This document shows, piece after piece, positions 57,599-64,000 of a stretch of DNA of 64,000 nt (position 1 is its first letter; every line of letters begins with the position of its first letter). The translations under genes and the position numbers were made by a program. The notes below the pieces were generated by a model that was not told where the DNA came from, ran no database searches, and saw only the letters and a list, made by a program, of their open reading frames with translations. Source of the stretch: Tritrichomonas musculus (lineage: Eukaryota > Parabasalia > Tritrichomonadida > Tritrichomonadidae); assembly GCA_039105265.1 (NCBI GenBank), contig JAPFFF010000001.1:9300001-9364000 (forward strand), read 5' to 3'.

Positions 57599-59074
57599 TT
57601 ATTCATTATTTGGATTATTTTTGAAGTGATTTTTGAAAAATTCTATTAGAGATAAAGTTGCATCTCTCACATTTTGATCATCAGATTGGAATTGCAAATG
57701 ATTTAAGCAGTCATATAGACCACTTGTATTGAAAATTTTATCAAAATTATATTTAAAACTAAATCCTTCAATTTTGGTGAAAAAGTTATAAAGTCCTTTC
57801 AAAGAAACATAAATAATATTAGGTTCTTCGATTTCAAATAATTTGTCTGTCAACCATTTAACGCCATCAGACTCAACCATAGCGTCAATAGCCTTGTTTG
57901 ATAGATAAAAAAATATATTGGCAAGAACTTTTGTCGAGGCTTCCTTCATCTCTATAAGTCCCATCTCCATCCTCATATAAATAATCTTAAGAGCTTCGCA
58001 ATCAAGTAGTAAGTCAACGTGTTCTGGAGAATCAGCGAAATTAGCTAAAGTTTCAAAAGCTGTTAAGATCAAATTTAAATCATTTTGATCATTTGCTAAA
58101 TCCACAACTGCTTGAACATTAAATGTAAACTGATAATTATCAACATTTAATATCATTGAAATTATTTTTAATGTAATAATTTGGATCTGAGTTATTTCTT
58201 TTTTATTAAATAAATATTTATTTAAAAATGGTTTTTGAAGGCAATTATTAATGAATATTGAAAATACTTGGTTGGTCATTAATATGTGTGACATTGAATC
58301 ATTTTGAACTAGTAGAGTAAATGTTTTTAATAGAAATTCCACTTCTCGTTTATTTTGTATTAAGTTTATTGAGTTTAATACAAAGTTCGAAACTGAGGAA
58401 ATTGGAAAATCGTTACTTTCAATGTCAGAAAATTTTAATATATTGAAAAAAATCTCTAAACAGTTGGCTTTAAGTGAAGTATCAATGCAATTATTGAAAT
58501 AGAATCGTTGTATTTGATCTAAAGTTAGTCTTATTTTAACCCCTTGGCAAGAATCGTTACAAGAAGTTAAATTAAGGAGAATCTTTATCACGCAATCCGA
58601 ATAAGATGGGAGAGTAATATCATCATTTGGAAGTAGGCTAAATTTGGAAAAAATTGATGTGCAAAAATCAAACATACTTTGTGGGATGAGAGGAATAAGA
58701 GTGCTATGAAATGAAATATTAGTTAATATTTTAAAGCACACATCAAGTATAATTTGATCATCTTCACATGTATTCTCGTTAGAAAAAAAGCTAATGATTG
58801 TAAATAAAATTTCCATAAATTGAGTAATAGAATCTGGAATATATTTTGCATCAATATGACAAATACGGTCTGAGAAAAAGCATAATTTTTTATATAATTT
58901 TTCAAAATCTTGCTTATTCCATGATTCGTAAATACATTTAATTTGATTATCTATGGATTGGCTATCATCTTCTTTTAAATAACTTAAACTAGATTTTGTT
59001 ATTTGATCATCATCATCATAAAATGTTGCAGTTCGAGAATTACTTGAAATATCAGGAATTTTGTAATAATCCAT
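57599..59074 (-). CDS. ARM-repeat protein, divergent importin-alpha-like
   Basis: A 491-residue protein with ATG at 59074. After about 75 acidic, Ser-rich residues it is made of ARM-like helix triplets (for example LILTAFETLANFADSPEHVDLLLDCEALKIIYMRM, about 325-362). The C-terminal GLYDCLNHLQFQSDDQNVRDATLSLIEFFKNHF pattern resembles the last ARM of importin alpha. No basic IBB-like N-terminus is seen. It may be a karyopherin-alpha relative or another ARM adaptor. It faces the related gene at 55680-57260 tail-to-tail, which suggests an old inverted duplication, though sequence identity between the two is low by eye. Confidence 0.65.
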   Translation of the reverse strand: MDYYKIPDISSNSRTATFYDDDDQITKSSLSYLKEDDSQSIDNQIKCIYESWNKQDFEKLYKKLCFFSDRICHIDAKYIPDSITQFMEILFTIISFFSNENTCEDDQIILDVCFKILTNISFHSTLIPLIPQSMFDFCTSIFSKFSLLPNDDITLPSYSDCVIKILLNLTSCNDSCQGVKIRLTLDQIQRFYFNNCIDTSLKANCLEIFFNILKFSDIESNDFPISSVSNFVLNSINLIQNKREVEFLLKTFTLLVQNDSMSHILMTNQVFSIFINNCLQKPFLNKYLFNKKEITQIQIITLKIISMILNVDNYQFTFNVQAVVDLANDQNDLNLILTAFETLANFADSPEHVDLLLDCEALKIIYMRMEMGLIEMKEASTKVLANIFFYLSNKAIDAMVESDGVKWLTDKLFEIEEPNIIYVSLKGLYNFFTKIEGFSFKYNFDKIFNTSGLYDCLNHLQFQSDDQNVRDATLSLIEFFKNHFKNNPNNE

Positions 59075-59305
59075 ACACTAATTTATGAGTATAAATGGTC
59101 GTTATAATTTTATTTCTTTAAAAAGAGCAGAATATCTTTTTAAAATGATAGATGTGAGTTATGATTGCTTCTTAAAATAAATATTTAAAATCTATAATAC
59201 AAAAAATTAAATGTCAAATGCTATAGATTATATTTAATTTATTATACGGATAAAACTTTTGTGATAACACATGAAACATTATAAAGAAGTCAAATATAAT
59301 TTCGC

Positions 59306-61735
59306 TTATTGTATTGGTGGTAAGGTATTAATTACATGGTCAGTAGAAAGAGGTTGACTTCCAAATATATATGTAATTTTCACTCTTAACTGGAATGGAG
59401 AATTATTCATGTTTAATAAGTAAACAAGTTGTGAAATTGGTTTCTGTGAAGCTGCTGGAAGCAATTCTTTAGAATCAGGAGGTTGAGCAGTAACTTTCCA
59501 ACCAACAGAAGCTTGATATTCAATAGTAAAGCCGGAAAATTGAGATGATGACGTGCCATAAATAGTTAATTTCAAAGCAATTTGTCGTTTATCTTGAGGA
59601 TTATATTTAGCCTGACCATAAACTATGAAATCATCTGTTTTAAGCAGTTGAAGAGGTTGAGGCTGTTGTATCTGTTGTTGTGGTTGTTGAACTGGGGGAT
59701 TCTGTGTCTGTATTGGATTGGATAAAATTTGTGCTGTGGTTGTAGTAGGTGCAACAGGGCCTGATAATAAATCGCCGAGAAGGTCTTGAGCACTACTTGC
59801 AACATTAGAAGTTTGATTTTGTTGCTGTGATGGTGTCGGTGAAAGTAAATCGCCGAGTAAATCATCCTCTGGTGGTTGTGCTTGTGGTTGTTGTGTTGGT
59901 TGATTTGTGTTTCCTTGATTAAGGACTTGTGATATGATATTATGGTGCTTTGAACTAGTTTGTCGATCGTTTGAAGCTTGTTTGCTTAAATCTTCGTTTC
60001 CTTCTTCGGCTGTTTCTTGTATTGGTGCTAGCATTTCATCACAAACATCTGCATGAGTAATTAATTTCATCATTTCACCTGCTCTTTGCTGTACTTCTAA
60101 TTCATTTGATGAGACTAGTTGTTGGAAGATGCGGTACGCTTCTTCTTTTCGACTAAACCTTGTTGACATTTTAGCAATGGCCATTATCGCATATAATTTT
60201 GTATCTACTGTCGTTTGTGGCATAAGAATTACACGTGATAAAGATTCAAAGCATTGATTTTCATCGGATCCTGCGAATTCACCAACAACAAATGCTGCGA
60301 CTTGCATTAAGCATTGGTTTTCGCTAAAATTAATGATACTCTCTGATAACTTCTGAACAGCATGTTGATGGAGAGTAGGTGAACGTGAAATTGATTCACA
60401 AAAATTGGTAATAATTTCCATCGATACATAATTTCCGCTATCAATGAGAATTTGATGAACTGTATCAAATTTCCACATTTCAGATGGGGCAAATCTGACA
60501 GTTGCTGTGTATATTTTAGCTACTAATTCTGATCTAAAATCACTGTCTGCTAACTTAATATAAGTCAATATTTCTGGTATTAACGACTCTGCATTATTTT
60601 CGTCAATTAAAGCGGAAATAACATCTAAAGCTCGGCGTCTAATTGATGGATCTTTATGATTCAAACATTTAGTTATTTGACTCTTGTAACGTTGTAAAGC
60701 CATAGAATCGACACTCCCTCTGTTAATTATTGTTCTTTCGTTATAAAGAATTCGTGCGAAAACTGATAAGGCAGAATAAAGAACATTTGGATCTTTCATT
60801 GTTAAAAGACGTCCAACTTGATTGAAAGCTAATCCACGAAGAGATGCTTGTTTAGATACCGAACATATTGTTTCAACAGTTTGGTAAAGAACTGTACGCC
60901 CTGTATTCCTACGAGCTTCAGTAGAAGAAATAATTTGTTGAAGTATTCCTTCGAGTTCGTCATTTTTCTTTCGGAGCAATGAAATCGCTTTCATTGTTTT
61001 AACCTGCATAAATGGATCATTAAATATTCCAAAAGTAAATTCGCGTGTTGGTCTTGAATTGTTTAATGTTTTAAGAATTTTTGTAAAAGGACCGGTAAAT
61101 TGAGCCCAGGCTTTAATTAATCGAGGTTCTTTTTCAATCATTGCAATAACGAGATTGATTCCAGCATTGACAATTCCATGGTTATTGCTGTTGAGAAGCC
61201 CTTGAACAGAATTTTTATAAGATTCTGACAAATCTGGATTTTGTCGAATAATACGAACTGTTGCCATCCCAGCTTTCTTCATTATAGCTGAATTTGGCGA
61301 ATCGAGAAGTTTTTTGACTTTGGTTGAGACAGCTCTACAAACTTCAGGTGATCCTAAATTTGATATAAATGTTAAGGCAAGCTGTTGAATATATGGATCA
61401 GCAGAATCCAAATCGTTGAGAAGTGTTTGTGTAACAAGAACGCTCATTTCGGTAGTTTGATCCAATAAAACAGATGTACATATGTAACCGATTCTCTTAT
61501 AACTAAATCTTTCGCTGTCCATAAGGCCAAGTGCTTCCATCTGACCCCATGCAGGGTTTTCACCGATTGTTTCTAAAAAAACTAGTTTTGAAATTACTCT
61601 TGGTGCCATTGATGGGTCCATTTTTCGAAGATAGGCACGAATTTGTGCTTTTTCGGTAGAAATTATAAATCTTTCATCTTCTATTGTATCTGCAAGACGA
61701 ACTTGGCTAATAAAATCGTTTAAGGGCTGAGTCAT
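59306..61735 (-). CDS. AP-1 gamma-adaptin-like large subunit
   Basis: An 809-residue clathrin-adaptor large chain. The N-terminal trunk (about 1-600) is HEAT/ARM solenoid and follows gamma-adaptin closely (ERFIISTEKAQIRAYLRKMDP; RFSYKRIGYICTSVLLDQTTE; LALTFISNLGSPEVCRAVSTKVKKLL). The hinge (about 612-696) is Gln/Pro/Thr-rich and carries two DLLGDLL motifs, likely clathrin-binding boxes. The last about 113 residues (697-809) form a gamma-ear-like appendage. AP-1 sorts cargo between trans-Golgi and endosomes. The length and domain order are normal (about 820 residues in animals). It links functionally with the Rab11-like gene, though the two are far apart in the window. Confidence 0.93.
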   Translation of the reverse strand: MTQPLNDFISQVRLADTIEDERFIISTEKAQIRAYLRKMDPSMAPRVISKLVFLETIGENPAWGQMEALGLMDSERFSYKRIGYICTSVLLDQTTEMSVLVTQTLLNDLDSADPYIQQLALTFISNLGSPEVCRAVSTKVKKLLDSPNSAIMKKAGMATVRIIRQNPDLSESYKNSVQGLLNSNNHGIVNAGINLVIAMIEKEPRLIKAWAQFTGPFTKILKTLNNSRPTREFTFGIFNDPFMQVKTMKAISLLRKKNDELEGILQQIISSTEARRNTGRTVLYQTVETICSVSKQASLRGLAFNQVGRLLTMKDPNVLYSALSVFARILYNERTIINRGSVDSMALQRYKSQITKCLNHKDPSIRRRALDVISALIDENNAESLIPEILTYIKLADSDFRSELVAKIYTATVRFAPSEMWKFDTVHQILIDSGNYVSMEIITNFCESISRSPTLHQHAVQKLSESIINFSENQCLMQVAAFVVGEFAGSDENQCFESLSRVILMPQTTVDTKLYAIMAIAKMSTRFSRKEEAYRIFQQLVSSNELEVQQRAGEMMKLITHADVCDEMLAPIQETAEEGNEDLSKQASNDRQTSSKHHNIISQVLNQGNTNQPTQQPQAQPPEDDLLGDLLSPTPSQQQNQTSNVASSAQDLLGDLLSGPVAPTTTTAQILSNPIQTQNPPVQQPQQQIQQPQPLQLLKTDDFIVYGQAKYNPQDKRQIALKLTIYGTSSSQFSGFTIEYQASVGWKVTAQPPDSKELLPAASQKPISQLVYLLNMNNSPFQLRVKITYIFGSQPLSTDHVINTLPPIQ

Positions 61736-61995
61736 TTCAAATTATTATATTTTAATGTGAGTCTTTGAAAGATTAAATGGTGAATTATTTGGCCAAAAGG
61801 TGAAATATGAAAGAATTCAAATATTTGTTCACAATTTCCTCATCAATTTTTTCTTGAAAAAAAAAAAAACATGAAACGAATTACTATTAATTGATTGGAA
61901 TATATATTATGAAAATGTTTCCAAATGGAATTGATATAGTAATAAAGCAAAGATTCCTACTAAAATAGTCATTCCATTCGTGTTATTTTGAGAAT

Positions 61996-62437
61996 CGATA
62001 TCAAAAACGTCACTTTTTTACATGTGATACTCGATTATCAGTTTACAAATCTGATATCGAGATTATCGATTATCAAGATATCCGATATGAAATGTGATAT
62101 AAAAATAATTGTAAACTTGATATCAATTACCGAGATCTCGAGATCTCAAACAGATTTATCTTTTTTTATAATTGGTATTTGTGATTTTATTATATCTAAA
62201 AATAAATAATAGAATGTATTGATGTTTATTTTAAGATTAAAATCAAAAAAATACATTTTTTTTTTACGAAATATTTGAGAATGAATTACGATCATGTATT
62301 TATCAAAAAGTTTAATTGAAAATTCTGATATCAAAAGCTGAGAAAAAAAAATCTCGATCTCTGAAATCGATCTCGAGAATCTGTGTATATTAATGATTCG
62401 ATATCAAAAAGTCAATCAATTATCGATCTCGAGAATC
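61996..62437. repeat. cluster of palindromes and short direct repeats
   Basis: Includes a perfect 16 bp palindrome GAGATCTCGAGATCTC at 62132-62147. ATCGATCTCGAGAATC is repeated exactly at 62366-62381 and 62422-62437 (56 bp apart). A TCGATATCAAAAA(C)GTCA unit is repeated at 61996-62013 and 62398-62414. The density of dyad motifs is far above that of the neighbouring AT-rich gaps. No frame crosses it. Confidence 0.65.
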
Positions 62438-62996
62438 GGAGAATAACAAGTCTACATTCGTGGCTGTGTCAAAATCCCTTATTATTTGGCGAGTCATCTC
62501 TTGTGGTTGTTTCTTTTATTTTTTTCTTATGGATCTGTTGATTCATTAACTTCATCTGATGTATTGTTTAACGGCGCACAAAAGTTAGCTTCAAATTCAT
62601 TGTGTTTATATTTTTAAAAATTACTATATTCAGCAGTTGCAATAATGATATGAAGGATTTGTTAAATTTGAGGTACTTGGGTGTTTGTTCGATAGCGGTC
62701 AAAATATTTAGGTTTGTGTCTTCAAGATTCTTTTTGTTTTTGTTGATTTATTTGAGCTTATTAAATTCTCTTTGTCCTTTCTACATAGATTTCATTCAAT
62801 TTCTTTGTCTTCAGTTTTGAATGGTTTGTATTTTCTTGATTCATGTACTTGTCGAATTCTTTAGTCAGCAACTTCACGTGCATATTCTTTTTTCCAACCA
62901 TGAATGTCAATAAGAAATTGTTTGATGAAATCATATTCCAGACAACAATCTTCACAAATTACGACTGGAGCTCCATGGAGCCTACTAATTACTGGT

Positions 62997-63553
62997 GATC
63001 AGTCATAGATTTTTTTGGGACAATTTTGGAATCCAACAAGGAAAAAAAAAAAGGCCAATTCATGAGAAGCACACAATTGCATCTAAAAAAAGCATGAGAA
63101 CTGTTTTTATGGCCTCAGAGGATTTGTTCTTGTAAATGTTCTAAAAAAAGAGAAAGATTCAATTCAACATATATGATAAATGAAATATTACCATCTTTGT
63201 TAAATGATATTTCATAGAGTAGGCCAAAAATCGGCCTTAAAGGTATCTGTATTCATATGGACAACGCAAAAGCTCATAATTCTAAAATGCCGATGAGTGA
63301 AATTTCAAAATATCAAATGATAAGACTCCCAAATCCAGCTTACAGTCCCGATATCGCCCATTGCGACTTCTGGTTTTATGGAAAACTCAAAAAATATTTG
63401 AATGGAATGCATTTTGAGAGTGTTGATGAACTTTTAAATGGCATTATATCTTTTTCATATCAAATTTCAAAAAGAGAAATTTCTTCAGTTTTTGAAGAAT
63501 GGATTCAAAGGCTACACCTAGTGATTGAGAGTGGTGGAGAATATATACAATAA
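62997..63553 (+). mobile_element. mariner (DD34D) transposase relic
   Basis: Three pieces of a Tc1/mariner transposase lie in order on the plus strand. First, ITGDQS with the first catalytic Asp codon at 62997-62999, interrupted soon after by a stop. Second, RPIHEKHTIASKKSM near 63060-63105. Third, in a shifted frame, LWPQRI, a further stop, then HMDNAKAH (second Asp at 63260-63262) and YSPDIAHCDFW (third Asp at 63365-63367), running to a stop at 63553. Thirty-four residues separate the last two acids, the mariner DD34D spacing. At least two stops and two frame changes make it inactive. The N-terminal DNA-binding part and terminal inverted repeats were not found. Mariner elements are known in trichomonads (Tvmar1 of T. 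vaginalis). Confidence 0.85.
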
Positions 63554-64000
63554 TATACAATTTTTATTTCAGAATTTTATATATCTATTGAAAATAATTG
63601 AGGGGAATTACTTCCCGACCACATTATATTTTCTTATATTGCAACTGAAGTTTTCATACAAATTGAGACAAGTGTTTTACGTCGATTATCAGTTTTATTG
63701 TACTTGCTTTGATCATCATCATCAATATTGCTTTCATCCAGTTTCCAAAGACAATCCTCAATTGCGAAGAATCGCATATTTGTTTGATCGGCAAATTTTG
63801 CGGGGTGAGTCAGGATATCTCAGAAATCTTGTTTATAATTTCTCTTGTCATATTTACTTTCAATTCTAAGTCTTTTTATTTTGGGCTTCAAATCTAGCAT
63901 TCTGCAATTTTGAAATCGAATTATATATAGAACACTTTTTCGATTTGATTCATTGCAATGGAGTATTGTTATAATTTCCTGTTTTACATTTCTTGGTGAT

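Larger units (their letters stand above)
61736..64000. other. gene-poor right end: palindrome-rich DNA and mariner relic
   Basis: The first about 250 bp should contain the gamma-adaptin promoter. 61996-62437 is rich in GATATC, ATCGAT and CTCGAG palindromes. 62997-63553 holds recognisable mariner transposase sequence. 63560-64000 has frames on both strands (for example plus 63709-63897) with no family features; I see nothing firm in it. Confidence 0.55.

Noticed and set aside
62602-62955. Frames on both strands upstream of the mariner relic as its DNA-binding half
   Set aside because: No helix-turn-helix or mariner N-terminal pattern could be read in any frame, so I did not extend the element over them.
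1-64000. Spliceosomal introns, tRNA and rRNA genes
   Set aside because: I looked by eye for the trichomonad intron 3' motif ACTAACACACAG and for tRNA B-box-like sequences on both strands and found none; a proper scan would be more sensitive.
1-64000. Consistent trichomonad initiator (TCA-Y-T-W) upstream of each gene
   Set aside because: Some genes have a fitting site near the ATG, but many do not, and A/T richness makes matches cheap; only a few are mentioned with low confidence.

Overview
The window looks like nuclear DNA of a parabasalid protist, most likely a Tritrichomonas-like trichomonad. This rests on: very AT-rich intergenic DNA; long uninterrupted (apparently intronless) eukaryotic reading frames using standard stops; a Mob1, a Rab11-like GTPase, a gamma-adaptin and a V-ATPase G-like protein; two paralogous TKL kinases with long helical flanks; a giant surface protein built of Chlamydia Pmp-like repeats; and a decayed mariner transposase. 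The species assignment is inference, because no rRNA or other marker gene is present.

Layout, left to right. 1-4632 (-) is one continuous reading frame that runs off the left edge (at least 1544 codons, no recognised family). After a 2 kb gene-poor stretch come a coiled-coil protein (-), a Rab11-like GTPase (+), a small V-ATPase G-like gene (-), and a tandem KdsC-type HAD protein whose first half is catalytically degenerate (-). Mob1 (+), a large coiled-coil protein (+) and a galactose-binding-like/EF-hand protein (+) follow, then an unrecognised protein (-) and an aminoglycoside/choline-kinase-type phosphotransferase (-). 23598-31631 (+) holds the 2677-residue Pmp-like membrane protein.

The right half contains a Ser/Pro-rich coiled-coil protein (-), a TKL kinase (-), an ankyrin protein (-), a 2174-residue VPS13-like lipid-transfer protein (+), an SMP-domain membrane protein (-) that converges on it, and a second TKL kinase (-). 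A 3.4 kb gap with unusual repeats separates these from a leucine-rich-repeat protein (-), two convergent divergent-importin-alpha-like helical-repeat proteins (+ and -), and an AP-1 gamma-adaptin-like protein (-). The last 2.2 kb hold palindrome-rich DNA and a broken mariner transposase.

Several genes share a membrane-traffic or lipid-transport theme (Rab11, gamma-adaptin, V-ATPase G, VPS13-like, SMP protein), but trichomonad genes are not organised in operons and the clustering may be chance. The most notable non-coding signals are a ~640 bp inverted-arm structure at 10302-10938, a perfect inverted repeat with TTAA outer ends bounding the gene-free 33592-35317 interval, and a cluster of CCCCCTAAC motifs with hairpins at 51814-52264. 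No tRNA, rRNA, CRISPR array or spliceosomal intron was recognised.
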